A stretch of 41,019 nt of DNA from Anaerolineaceae bacterium (GTDB lineage Bacteria; Chloroflexota; Anaerolineae; Anaerolineales; E44-bin32). Both the position numbers and the translations under genes were made by a program. Shown in pieces: positions 18,394-26,902 of the stretch (the stretch's first letter is position 1; each line of letters opens with the position of its first letter). The DNA lies in NCBI GenBank assembly GCA_020350285.1, contig CP070708.1, positions 865,055 to 906,073 on the forward strand, given 5' to 3'. The notes under the pieces were generated by a model, which saw only the letters and a program-made list of their open reading frames with translations, was not told the DNA's origin and made no database searches.

Positions 18394-18966
18394 ATGCTGA
18401 ATTTTAGAGCGGTGCGTAACAAAGAAATGCCTTTTCACGATCTCGTCGCGGATTTGACACGTGATGATTTGCACGATCTGACGAACGAGATGATCGACAC
18501 AACCTTGAAGTTGATCGAGGATTGTACTGATGCGTATGTGTACTTCGAACCGCATGATCCCGATGCGCATGACTCATTCGCAGCACGTCCCGAGGACGTG
18601 GATCTAGCTTGGAATCTGGGGCATGTGATCGTACACATTACCGCATCGTCGGAGGAATCAGCCGCGCTAGCAGCCGAGTTGGCGCGAGGTGTGGCATTTC
18701 ATGGGCGTTCGCGATATGAAACGCCCTGGGAGACAATGCTGACCATCACCTCATGCCGCCAGCGGTTGGAAGAGAGCCGTCGAATGCGGCTGACAAGCTT
18801 GGATATGTGGCCGGATGAGCCACATTTGGATAACAGCTACACACCATGGCCGGGGGCGCCCAAGGTCAACGCCATCGGCCAATTTGTGCTCGGACTGATG
18901 CATGACGACAGCCATATCGAACAGCTTGCCGAGATCGTGCGTCAAGCCAAGGCCGCACGTCTGTAA
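18394..18966 (+). CDS. DinB-superfamily-like protein
   Basis: 190 residues, helical. Two His pairs are placed as in DinB folds: H77/H81 in LGHVIVHI and H171/H175 in [12 protein letters not shown]. It is a distant relative of the protein at 15684, not a recent duplicate. The ribosome site AGGAG (18383-18387) is six bases before the ATG. The stop codon is followed immediately by a heptad repeat array. Confidence 0.65.
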   Translation: MLNFRAVRNKEMPFHDLVADLTRDDLHDLTNEMIDTTLKLIEDCTDAYVYFEPHDPDAHDSFAARPEDVDLAWNLGHVIVHITASSEESAALAAELARGVAFHGRSRYETPWETMLTITSCRQRLEESRRMRLTSLDMWPDEPHLDNSYTPWPGAPKVNAIGQFVLGLMHDDSHIEQLAEIVRQAKAARL

Positions 18967-19153
18967 TCAGTAGTCAGATGTATGTAGTCAGTAATCAGAA
19001 ATCTACACTCGGTAAAATATGGTCAGGCTGATAAGTTACAGTCTACGTCGAGAGACAGGATTGAAATAAACTACTAATACCTGACCACTGATGTCTGACT
19101 GCTGACTACTGCCTACTGATCTCTGATTACTGACATCAGACGACTGAAACCTG
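18967..19153. repeat. Inverted heptad array D1 (CAGNNNT / ANNNCTG)
   Basis: From 18968 at least five consecutive 7-base units follow, four of them CAGNNNT (for example CAGTAGT, CAGATGT, CAGTAAT). From 19077 to 19153 there are eleven units in the complementary form ANNNCTG, nearly all in strict register. About 75 bases of non-repetitive DNA lie between. The arms can pair partly, for example CAGTAATCAGA with TCTGATTACTG. The array begins directly after the stop at 18964-18966 and ends 23 bases before phzF. Confidence 0.85.
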
Positions 19154-19176
19154 ATCGCTAAACAAGGAGAAAGGGC

Positions 19177-19992
19177 ATGGGAATAAAGATTTACCAGGTT
19201 GACGCATTCACGGAACTGCCTTTTAAAGGCAATCCGGCTGCGGTTTGTCTTCTACATGAACCACGGGACGAAACGTGGATGCAGAATGTGGCGAAAGAGA
19301 TGAACCTGTCGGAAACGGCCTTCCTCCATCGTCGGGAAGAAGGCTTCAATCTGCGTTGGTTTACACCTGCGGTCGAGGTTGAATTGTGCGGTCATGCCAC
19401 ACTTGCCAGCGCACACGTTCTTTATGAAACCGGTTTGCTTGATGAACAGGAACAAGCGCGGTTCCACACGCTCAGCGGCTTATTGACGGCAATCAGAAGG
19501 GACGAGCAGATCGAATTGAATTTTCCCGCAAGACCTGACGAACCGGCAAGCGCCCCACCGGGTTTACTCGAGGCGCTAAGCGTTGTCCCAAAATACGTCG
19601 GCAAAACCAAGTATGACTATCTGCTGGAGCTGGACTCGGAGGAAGCGGTAAGGAACTTGAGCCCTGATTTTGCGATGTTAAAAGCGCAGGCAATTCGAGG
19701 GGTCATGGTCACGAGCGTTGCATCAACGGAGGGTTTCGACTTCGTGTCGCGGTTCTTTGCACCAGGTGCTGGGATAGATGAAGACCCAGTGACGGGAGCG
19801 GCGCATTGCTGCCTGGGTCCTTACTGGCGCAGACGCCTCGGAAAAGACGAGTTCGTTGCCTATCAAGCGTCGGCTCGCGGGGGTATCGTACATGTCCGCG
19901 TGGAAGGTGAGCGGGTGATTCTGGGAGGCCACGCGGTGACCATTCTGCGCGGGGAGTTAACAGATGTCAGTAGTCAGTATTCAGATGTCTGA
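19177..19992 (+). CDS. PhzF-family isomerase
   Basis: 271 residues of the PhzF/YddE fold (diaminopimelate-epimerase-like). Signatures are IYQVDAFTELPFKGNPAAVC, the catalytic Glu46 in MNLSETAFL, FTPAVEVELCGHATLASAHVL, and FDFVSRFFAPGAGIDEDPVTGAAH. True PhzF isomerises a phenazine precursor. No phenazine genes are present, so the substrate is unknown. The ribosome site AAGGAG is clear. The last nine codons and the stop (19963-19992) lie inside heptad array D2, giving a C-terminal DVSSQYSDV that is repeat-derived rather than family sequence. Confidence 0.85.
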   Translation: MGIKIYQVDAFTELPFKGNPAAVCLLHEPRDETWMQNVAKEMNLSETAFLHRREEGFNLRWFTPAVEVELCGHATLASAHVLYETGLLDEQEQARFHTLSGLLTAIRRDEQIELNFPARPDEPASAPPGLLEALSVVPKYVGKTKYDYLLELDSEEAVRNLSPDFAMLKAQAIRGVMVTSVASTEGFDFVSRFFAPGAGIDEDPVTGAAHCCLGPYWRRRLGKDEFVAYQASARGGIVHVRVEGERVILGGHAVTILRGELTDVSSQYSDV

Positions 19993-20019
19993 CTACTGGC
20001 TACTGACTACTGAATACTG
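19961..20019. repeat. Inverted heptad array D2
   Basis: Four CAGNNNT heptads (19961-19988), the triplet CTG, then four heptads ending CTG (19992-20019, such as ACTACTG). It overlaps the end of phzF and supplies its stop codon. It leaves the next gene (20028) only eight bases, with no Shine-Dalgarno sequence. Confidence 0.88.
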
Positions 20020-20027
20020 ATAAAACC

Positions 20028-20849
20028 ATGTTAAAAGTAAGCCAATACGACACCGTCACTCGATTTGACCTGGCTCGAACCATCGCTGGTCGAGGGCGTT
20101 ATTGGACGAGTGCGTATATGGTTGACGGCCTGATGGTGGACACCGGTTGTGCATACACCGCGAATGATTTGCTAAGAGCACTGGATGGAATTCCGCTCGC
20201 ACACATCTTCAACACCCACAGCCACGAAGACCATATTGGGGCAAATGGCCCTCTGCAGCGAGAGAGGTCCACCCTTGATATCCTGGCTCACCCTCTGGCT
20301 TTGCCCATTCTAGCCCGCCCTCGGGAGATGCAACCCCTTCACCCCTACCGACGCCTCTATTGGGGATGGCCTGAACCCTCGTCAGGCAAACCTGCATCTC
20401 ATCACGAAACAATTGAGACCGAACACCATCGCTTCCGTGTCATCCATACTCCCGGCCACAGCCCCGATCACCTATGCCTCTATGAACCGGATCGTGGATG
20501 GTTGTTCACCGGCGATCTGTTTGTCGGTGGTCGAGAGCGCGCGTTACGTGCGGATTATGATATTTGGCAAATCATCGATTCACTGAAGAACGTTGCAGGA
20601 TTGCTGCTGAATTGGATCTTTCCGGGAAGTGCCCGCGTCCGCGAAAATCCGAAAGAGGATCTCGATTCTAAAATCTCCTATTTGGAAGGGTTCGGGGGAC
20701 GCGTTTTGGAACTCCATGAGAAAGGTCTGGGTGTTAATTCGATCGTCCGCGCGCTATGTGGAAAACCAATGCCGGTGGAATGGATTACGCTTGGACATTT
20801 CTCACGGCGCAACCTTGTGCTCTCTTACCTTAGAAATCGACCAGAATGA
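20028..20849 (+). CDS. Metallo-beta-lactamase-fold hydrolase
   Basis: 273 residues. The MBL metal motif THSHEDHIGA gives H64, H66, D68 and H69. Later metal-site parts are IHTPGHSPDHLCL and the Asp in LFTGDLFVGG. Members of this glyoxalase-II-like group hydrolyse thioesters or phosphodiesters, or act as lactonases; the substrate is not clear. A C-terminal region with EKGLGVNSIVRALCG is helical. No ribosome site is seen upstream, where heptad array D2 ends, so translation may depend on coupling to phzF or on an atypical start. Confidence 0.8.
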   Translation: MLKVSQYDTVTRFDLARTIAGRGRYWTSAYMVDGLMVDTGCAYTANDLLRALDGIPLAHIFNTHSHEDHIGANGPLQRERSTLDILAHPLALPILARPREMQPLHPYRRLYWGWPEPSSGKPASHHETIETEHHRFRVIHTPGHSPDHLCLYEPDRGWLFTGDLFVGGRERALRADYDIWQIIDSLKNVAGLLLNWIFPGSARVRENPKEDLDSKISYLEGFGGRVLELHEKGLGVNSIVRALCGKPMPVEWITLGHFSRRNLVLSYLRNRPE

Positions 20850-21039
20850 GATATGAACTCATCTTAGGGATGGTTATCTCAAGTCGTGCGGCTTGAAAGA
20901 GCCTCATCATTGTTCCTCCGTGCCCTTTGGCAGATGCAGAATCTGGTACCGGTCACGATCTGAGCAAGATGACAAGGCTTGATATCAAACAACACCGACT
21001 TTATGTTCCGCCCTGATCCATCAACCGTGGAGAGGTGTC

Positions 21040-21753
21040 ATGTTCGAAACGATCGCTTTTGATGCCGATGATACCCTTTGGCACAATGAAATTCACTATC
21101 AGGAAGCGAAAAAGCAGTTTTCCCAACTGCTGTCAAAATATCAGGGCGCAGATTATGCCCGGCAAAGGCTGGATGAAACTGAGGTCAAAAATATTGATAT
21201 TTACGGATACGGCATCAAGATGTTCACCCTCTCCATGATCGAAACTGCCATTGATTTGTCGGATGGGAGGATTACGGGTCCTGAGATTCGCCAACTCATC
21301 GATATCGCCAAGGAGATGCTTACGAACGAAGTCGAGTTATTTGAGCATGCGGAAGAAACACTTGAGAAATTAATACCACGCTTTGATCTGATGCTGATCA
21401 CAAAGGGCGATTACTTCGAACAGGAAAGAAAAATCGCGCTTTCAGGACTTTCAGGATATTTTCGATACATAGAGATCGTGATGGAGAAATCGCAAGAGAT
21501 TTATCAGTCAATATTGGCAAAACACGACATACATCCCCACCGATTGCTCATGGTTGGCAATTCCTTACGGTCAGATATCCAGCCCGTTCTCGCCATTGGG
21601 GGTAGAGCTGTATATATCCCCAATGAGCAAACGTGGTTCCATGAGAACCTACCGGTGGAGGAGGTCGATCCCACGGCGTATGATGAATTAGAGCACATCG
21701 CACAATTGCCGGATCTTATTGATCGACTCATGAAAGATGAAACTGCTTCATGA
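21040..21753 (+). CDS. HAD-superfamily hydrolase
   Basis: 237 residues. HAD motif I is FDADDTLW with nucleophile D8 and acid D10; motif II is MLITKGD; motif III/IV is in EKSQEIYQSIL and MVGNSLRSDIQPVLAIGG. The helical cap sits between motifs I and II, so this is a C1-type small-molecule phosphatase, close to the YjjG/nucleotidase-like type. The substrate is unknown. A GTGGAGAGG stretch (about 21028-21036) precedes the ATG. Confidence 0.82.
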   Translation: MFETIAFDADDTLWHNEIHYQEAKKQFSQLLSKYQGADYARQRLDETEVKNIDIYGYGIKMFTLSMIETAIDLSDGRITGPEIRQLIDIAKEMLTNEVELFEHAEETLEKLIPRFDLMLITKGDYFEQERKIALSGLSGYFRYIEIVMEKSQEIYQSILAKHDIHPHRLLMVGNSLRSDIQPVLAIGGRAVYIPNEQTWFHENLPVEEVDPTAYDELEHIAQLPDLIDRLMKDETAS

Positions 21754-21914
21754 TTGAAGCCGCGACGGATCGGTTATTCACTGGTTTTAAACGATAATGA
21801 GTGACCAGAAACTATGCGAAAATGTAGTCGACGAAGGATGCCACCAGTTACCTCATACTTCCGATAGGTCACTTTGAGCTAAATGAGGGCGAGATATTCG
21901 ATGGGGGTTGAGAA

Positions 21915-22604
21915 GTGAAAGATAGAGTGGAAACCTACGAATCTCAAAAGCCGAAGCTCCTGCTCGATTTCAAAAAGATACTTCAACGCATGATGGGATT
22001 CCTCGAATCACATTTCCACGACATTCAAACCGACCTACTCATCGATGAATTCTTAAAAGAATACGAGACTCTTATCCCTCAATTACCCAATATTGGGGGT
22101 GAAAGTAATTTAAATAATGTTGACCTCATCCAGTCCACATGGGCTTTAGCCATTTACAGGGTGTTAAAACGCCATGTTAAGTCGGTTGAAGAGGTGGGAG
22201 AGTTCCTCTACAAAAGCCGCGAGGCCTTGATACTGACCTTTCCTAAAGTCCTCATTCGCTTCCACAGCTGGTACAGGTTCACCAGCTTCTTCAAGAACAA
22301 GTGGAGGAGTTTTGCATTAGAAACGCAAAAGCGGGAGTACCGTGACAACTTCGTCGTGACTTTCGTAGAAGGCGATGGTAAGGGGTTCGATTACGGCTAC
22401 GATTACTCCGAATGTGCCATTCTCAAGTTCTTTGAATCGCAAGGTGCGCCCGAACTTGTGCCTTACATCTGTGCCACGGACATTCCCGTATCCAAAGTGC
22501 TCAACATGGGATTGGAGCGCACAACGACGTTAGCGTTGGGTGGTGATAAATGTGACTTCAGATTCAAGAGAGGTCGAGAGACACGAGAAGATTGGCCTTT
22601 ATAA
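21915..22604 (+). CDS. L-2-amino-thiazoline-4-carboxylate hydrolase-like protein
   Basis: 229 residues. The C-terminal half carries the marks of the ATC hydrolase family (PF14196): GFDYGYDYSECAILKFF with C167, ELVPYICATDIPVSK with C186, and TTTLALGGDKCDFRFKRG with C213. The N-terminal 100 residues are helical. Characterised members open ATC to S- or N-carbamoyl-cysteine, but many homologues stand alone and untested, as here. The start is GTG, after a G-run. It sits between a HAD phosphatase and a tRNA editing gene, with no sulfur or cysteine gene adjacent. Confidence 0.7.
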   Translation: MKDRVETYESQKPKLLLDFKKILQRMMGFLESHFHDIQTDLLIDEFLKEYETLIPQLPNIGGESNLNNVDLIQSTWALAIYRVLKRHVKSVEEVGEFLYKSREALILTFPKVLIRFHSWYRFTSFFKNKWRSFALETQKREYRDNFVVTFVEGDGKGFDYGYDYSECAILKFFESQGAPELVPYICATDIPVSKVLNMGLERTTTLALGGDKCDFRFKRGRETREDWPL

Positions 22605-22694
22605 TCAAACAAGAATACCGGTTTCGATAATCGTCACACCATTCACGATGTTAAATATGCCGCACGCACCTCGAACGAGGAGAAGGAGGTTCCG

Positions 22695-23162
22695 ATGGCC
22701 CCGAGCAAGGTAAGAGAATTTCTGGACAGCAAGAAGATCAAGTACACCTCCGTAAAACACTCGGAGGTCTACACCGCCCAAGAGATCGCTGCTGCGTCGC
22801 ACATTCCTGGGAGGCAGTTGGCCAAAACGGTGATGGTCAAGATCGATGGGGACATGGCCATGGCCGTCCTCCCAGCCCCCTACAAAGTGGATTTTGCCAG
22901 CCTAAAGAAGGGCACAGGAGCGAAAAAAGTTGGTCTCGCCACCGAGGACGAATTCAAGGATCTGTTCCCTGATTGCGAGGTGGGTGCCATGCCGCCCTTC
23001 GGGAATCTTTACGGGATGAACGTCTATGCGGATGAAAGCTTGGCAGAGGAGATCGAAATCGCGTTCTGCGGGGGTTCACACACCGAACTGATCAGATTAG
23101 CCTACAAGGACTTCGCCAAGCTTGCTGAACCGAAGGTGCTAAGTTTCTCGGTAAAAGAGTAG
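22695..23162 (+). CDS. YbaK/EbsC-type aminoacyl-tRNA deacylase
   Basis: 155 residues of the YbaK/ProX trans-editing family, which removes wrongly attached amino acids from tRNA. Family features are KIKYTSVKHSEVYTAQEIA, the conserved Lys in GRQLAKTVMVKIDG, VGAMPPFGNLYG and FCGGSHTELIRL. The last two line the 2'-OH and substrate pocket. Whether it acts on Cys-, Ala- or other mischarged tRNA cannot be told. The site AAGGAGG before the ATG is strong. Confidence 0.85.
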   Translation: MAPSKVREFLDSKKIKYTSVKHSEVYTAQEIAAASHIPGRQLAKTVMVKIDGDMAMAVLPAPYKVDFASLKKGTGAKKVGLATEDEFKDLFPDCEVGAMPPFGNLYGMNVYADESLAEEIEIAFCGGSHTELIRLAYKDFAKLAEPKVLSFSVKE

Positions 23163-23351
23163 GCCTGTCACAACCAACCTGCCATGCCGAACACTGGACA
23201 AGGCATCGTTGATATGGTCATCACCCACAAATGATCAATTTATGCGATCGACTCAACCCTTTTTCATCGAGGTCTGTACTCGCAAATTGCATTACCGTGA
23301 TGTAGGGATCCCCTGAATGAAATATCCAGGCTGATATTGCGAGGGGATGAT

Positions 23352-24368
23352 ATGGAACCCGACCTCTGGTACTTGTACAGACATATGTTCCGCAGTCGCC
23401 TGTTCGAGCAGGTAGTCCAGGTGTTTTGGGAGCAAGGCCTGATTTCTTTCGATATGCATATGGGCTACGGAGAGGAGGCCATCGCAGCAGGTATCGTCTG
23501 CCAAATGGTGGATGGGGATGCCATGGCCCTCGATCATCGGGGGACACCACCCTTACTGATGCGAGGGATCGAGCCCACGTTGATACTGCGCGAACTCATG
23601 GGTCGACCTGATGGCCTCTGCGGTGGCCTCGGTGGACACATGCATCTCTATTCACGTGAACATCTCTGTGCATCTTCGGGCATCGTCGGCTCCTCAGGTC
23701 CTGCCGGTGCCGGTTTTGCCCTTGCTGCCCAGTATCTAAGACCAGGGACCTTGGCGATAGCCTTTTTCGGCGAGGGGGCGATCAACCAAGGAATGCTCTT
23801 GGAGTCGATGAATCTCGCCGTCGCATGGCAGCTTCCATTACTCTTCGTTTGCAAAGACGATAAATGGTCAATCTCTACCCGATCCGCTTCTGTCACCGGT
23901 GGGGAACTCGTCGAGCGTGCCAGGGGTTTCGGTTTACATACCGTCGAAGTTGATGGAGCCGATGTCGAAGCCGTATGGCACTCGGCAGGCGAGGCGATGA
24001 AGCGCACGCGTGATGGCGGCGGTCCAACCTTCCTCCACGCGCATTGCGTCCACTTAGAGGGACATCACCTTGGCTTTTTCCTCTTCCGTGTTGGGCGTGA
24101 TCAGATAAAGGAAATGATCCCCTTACTCGGTCCCCTGCTCAGATCGGCTACGAGGAGGAAGGGCGGCTCCTCACGAGAAAGAATACGGAGCCTCACCGAT
24201 ATCGCTACCCGCCCGAGAGACGCCGTTAAGGAACAGACACAGAAGGAAAAGGATCCACTGTATAGGACGCGACAAAAGCTCATCTCAGATCGAGATAGGC
24301 TTGAGGCCCTCGAGGCTGAGATTAACGTAGAGATCCAGGATGTCATGGAAGTCGCGTTAGAAGATTGA
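23352..24368 (+). CDS. 2-oxoacid dehydrogenase E1, alpha subunit
   Basis: 338 residues, thiamine-diphosphate-dependent E1 alpha of the pyruvate/acetoin/branched-chain type. Seen: MHMGYGEEAIAAGI, LDHRGTPPLLMRG, GGHMHLYS, SSGIVGSSGPAGAGFALA, and the TPP/Mg motif beginning GEGAINQG at about residue 140. The motif's usual GDG reads GEG, and its end reads CKDDKW in place of the common ENN. The usual YRxxGHS/DP loop is replaced by GHHLGFFLFRVGRDQ. The C-terminus KEKDPLYRTRQKL fits the family. The start is the ATG at 23352, with GAGGGG five bases upstream; a TTG at 23337 is rejected. The beta subunit follows at once, but no E2 or E3 gene does. Confidence 0.85.
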   Translation: MEPDLWYLYRHMFRSRLFEQVVQVFWEQGLISFDMHMGYGEEAIAAGIVCQMVDGDAMALDHRGTPPLLMRGIEPTLILRELMGRPDGLCGGLGGHMHLYSREHLCASSGIVGSSGPAGAGFALAAQYLRPGTLAIAFFGEGAINQGMLLESMNLAVAWQLPLLFVCKDDKWSISTRSASVTGGELVERARGFGLHTVEVDGADVEAVWHSAGEAMKRTRDGGGPTFLHAHCVHLEGHHLGFFLFRVGRDQIKEMIPLLGPLLRSATRRKGGSSRERIRSLTDIATRPRDAVKEQTQKEKDPLYRTRQKLISDRDRLEALEAEINVEIQDVMEVALED

Positions 24369-24387
24369 GGATCATAGAGAACGAGCG

Positions 24388-25404
24388 ATGAGAACGATGA
24401 GCTTCGATGAAACGATCGAAGATGTGCTGGCCCAGACTATGGCCGATGACCCACGGATCATCCTCTTCGGTGAAGATGTGCAACTGTTCCAAGCAAACCT
24501 GTACACCCAGTTCGGCGGGCGAAGGATCCGTGATACACCGATCAGCGAAGGCGCCTTTCTAGGTGCGGCTATCACGGCAGCTATGGCCGGGATGCGCCCT
24601 GTGGTGGAGGTGTCGCTCGTGGATTTCCTCGGGGTCGCCATGGACGCCTTGCTGAACCAAGCCTCAAAGCTTGAGACTTTCTCAGGTGGTAAATGGAAAG
24701 CCCCGTTTGTCCTCCGTACAACGTGTGGGGGTGGGTTAGGCGGCGGTGGCCAACATCAACAATCCCTTTGGGGTTGGTTGTCACACATCCCAGGACTTAC
24801 AGTCGTCGTTCCCTCTACACCTGCCGATGCTGGTGGATTGCTGTTTTCAGCACTACAACACGATGGACCCGTTATCTATATGACGCACAAATTGTTTACT
24901 GATTTCTGGGTGGAGAACCTGGGTTATCTTGGGCGAAAGACCGTGGATTTCGATCTTCCCCTTGCAGGGATGCGGGGGACTGTCCCAGAGAAATGGGAAC
25001 CGATACCGTTCGGTCAAGCAGCAATCAAGCGATCCGGGGTGGATCTCACGATCATTAGTGTCGGTGTTGGTGTGCACAGGACGCTTGAGGCGGCGGTTAT
25101 GCTCGAAGAAGAGGGGATCGACACGTGTGTCATCGATCTCAGAACCGTCTCGCCAATGGACACAGCAGCCATCTGCGAGGCCGTATCCAGTACCGGGCGT
25201 TTGCTCGTCGTCGATGAGGATTATCAGGGATTTGGCCTTTCAGGAGAGTTAGCCGCGATCATATTGGAAGCCGGAATTAACGCCAACTATGGCAGGGTCT
25301 GCACCGAAAAGACGATTCCATACTCCCGGGAGCTGGAGGCTCAGACCCTACCCAACAAAGAGAGGATCGTCGAGGGCGCAATAGAACTGATGGACCGATC
25401 ATGA
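24388..25404 (+). CDS. 2-oxoacid dehydrogenase E1, beta subunit
   Basis: 338 residues, the E1 beta partner of the gene ending 19 bases earlier. Seen: MSFDETIEDVLAQTMADDPRI, LFGEDVQLF (Glu that activates TPP), DTPISEGAFLGAAITAAMAG, the Gly-rich CGGGLGGGGQHQQSLWG, IPGLTVVVPSTPADAGG, and a transketolase C-terminal domain with IDLRTVSPMDTAAI and VVDEDYQGFG. Together the two subunits should decarboxylate a 2-oxoacid or a related compound (acetoin) and pass the acyl group to an E2 lipoyl protein, which is not encoded in the window. Confidence 0.88.
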   Translation: MRTMSFDETIEDVLAQTMADDPRIILFGEDVQLFQANLYTQFGGRRIRDTPISEGAFLGAAITAAMAGMRPVVEVSLVDFLGVAMDALLNQASKLETFSGGKWKAPFVLRTTCGGGLGGGGQHQQSLWGWLSHIPGLTVVVPSTPADAGGLLFSALQHDGPVIYMTHKLFTDFWVENLGYLGRKTVDFDLPLAGMRGTVPEKWEPIPFGQAAIKRSGVDLTIISVGVGVHRTLEAAVMLEEEGIDTCVIDLRTVSPMDTAAICEAVSSTGRLLVVDEDYQGFGLSGELAAIILEAGINANYGRVCTEKTIPYSRELEAQTLPNKERIVEGAIELMDRS

Positions 25405-25547
25405 TTCCATCTTGCTTGTCCCATTCCCATCTGCGTAGACAAATCCCGTCGTGAGGAGCAGGTAACGCAAATGCACCACCTCAAGAATCTCATGCCGCAC
25501 ACCGGTGATACAATCACAGATCAAAGGTTGACTATCTCCAGAGTGAC

Positions 25548-26132
25548 ATGATGACCACAATGATCGCAGAACATAACCTTAGCACTGGGCAAATTGTGCG
25601 TTTGATCCACGGTGACTTGACTAAAGAACGCGTGGACGCCATCGTCAATGCCGCCAATGCCCAATTGGCTCACGGCGGCGGAGTTGCGGGAGCCATCGTC
25701 CGGGTAGGTGGTCAGGAAATCCAAGCCGAAAGCACCGCCTGGGTGCGAGAATGTGGCCCAGTTTCGCACGAGAACCCGGCTATCACGGGCGCTGGGAAAC
25801 TGCCCTGTCGCTACGTGATCCACGCTGTCGGACCGGTCTGGGGTGAGGGCGATGAGGACGCAAAGTTGCGTTCCGCCGTGACCGGCTCGTTGGCATTGGC
25901 TGATGAAAGGTCTCTCACAAGTATAGCCCTCCCAGCGATCTCCACTGGCATCTTTGGCTTTCCCAAGGATCGCGGTGCCCGTGTGATCTTAGATGCCATC
26001 GTCGAATACTTTGCAGACATGCCTGATTCCTCGTTAAACGAGGTCCGTATCACCTTGATCGATGAGCCGAGTGTCACTATCTTTGCTCATGAATTCAGTC
26101 AGCGGTGGCCAGGAAGTGTGGTATCCGCATGA
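25548..26132 (+). CDS. Macro-domain ADP-ribose hydrolase
   Basis: 194 residues, essentially one macro domain. IHGDLTKERVDAIVNAANA, then HGGGVAGAI (42-50), then VIHAVGPVW and the phosphate loop ISTGIFGFPK (131-140), are the ADP-ribose-binding elements of the MacroD/YmdB type, which remove ADP-ribose from proteins or O-acetyl-ADP-ribose. The substrate is not known. It is the first gene of a tight three-gene set: its stop overlaps the next start as ATGA. Two adjacent ATG codons (25548, 25551) begin it; the ribosome site is weak. Confidence 0.88.
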   Translation: MMTTMIAEHNLSTGQIVRLIHGDLTKERVDAIVNAANAQLAHGGGVAGAIVRVGGQEIQAESTAWVRECGPVSHENPAITGAGKLPCRYVIHAVGPVWGEGDEDAKLRSAVTGSLALADERSLTSIALPAISTGIFGFPKDRGARVILDAIVEYFADMPDSSLNEVRITLIDEPSVTIFAHEFSQRWPGSVVSA

Positions 26133-26902
26133 TCACCTCCACTGCCAACCGCCGAGTAAAGTGGGTTCGTGCTCTTCAAACCAAGCGCCATGCTCGCCAG
26201 GAGGAAGGGGTCTTTGTCATCGAGGGCGTACGCTTAGCGCGCGAAGCTGTGGCATCACAATCTCCGATAAACCTGGTCCTGCATACCGATCACCTCAACA
26301 CACGGGAACGCGGATTGGTAAACAACCTCGCCCGATTGGGTGCGGAGGTCGAGGTGGTTTCCGACAGCGTCATGTCCGCCTGCTCGAGCACCGAAAGCCC
26401 ACCTGGATTGTTGGTTGTACTCCCGATACCAACGATCCCACCGCCTGAGCGATTGTCCTTAGCGCTGGTTCTCGACCGTTTAGCAGATCCAGGAAACTTG
26501 GGGACGATCCTACGTACCGCGCTGGCTGCTGGTGTAGAAACACTTTTCCTGACCAAAGGAACGGTGGATCCATTCAACCCGAAAGTTGTTCGCAGCGCGA
26601 TGGGAGCCCATTTCCACTTACCAATAGAATTCCTTGAGCCTCGTGCTCTCGCAAAGCGGCTCGAGGGATTGGAAACATGGATAGCTGAAGTCGGTCAAGG
26701 GGTCCTCTACCACGAGGTGAACTGGCACAAGCCGAGCGCTTTGATCATCGGTTGCGAAGCCCATGGCCCCCAACCAGCGATTCGCTCCCTGGCGAAAGAT
26801 CAAGTACAAATCCCTATGAAGGGACCTTCAGATTCGCTCAACGCCGCTATCGCAGCGGCCGTGATCCTATTCGAAATCGTTCGTCAACGAGGAGAGTCAT
26901 GA
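26129..26902 (+). CDS. TrmH/SpoU-family RNA 2'-O-methyltransferase
   Basis: 257 residues. An N-terminal substrate-binding domain (ITSTANRRVKWVRAL, VFVIEGVRLAREA) precedes a SPOUT catalytic domain with LVLDRLADPGNLGTILRTA, FNPKVVRSAMGAHF, IIGCEAHGP and the trefoil-knot motif IPMKGPSDSLNAAIAAAV. It should transfer a methyl group from S-adenosylmethionine to rRNA or tRNA ribose. The site is unknown. The ATG at 26129 overlaps the macro-domain stop by 4 nt, and its own stop overlaps the DUF711 start by 4 nt. Confidence 0.88.
   Translation: MITSTANRRVKWVRALQTKRHARQEEGVFVIEGVRLAREAVASQSPINLVLHTDHLNTRERGLVNNLARLGAEVEVVSDSVMSACSSTESPPGLLVVLPIPTIPPPERLSLALVLDRLADPGNLGTILRTALAAGVETLFLTKGTVDPFNPKVVRSAMGAHFHLPIEFLEPRALAKRLEGLETWIAEVGQGVLYHEVNWHKPSALIIGCEAHGPQPAIRSLAKDQVQIPMKGPSDSLNAAIAAAVILFEIVRQRGES

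Noticed and set aside
18967-19153. Heptad arrays as CRISPR or as direct-repeat origin iterons
   Set aside because: The units are 7 bases without spacers and are inverted. No replication initiator gene is near.
19177-19992. Phenazine biosynthesis locus
   Set aside because: PhzF-fold proteins are widespread outside phenazine producers, and no phzA, B, D, E or G gene is present.
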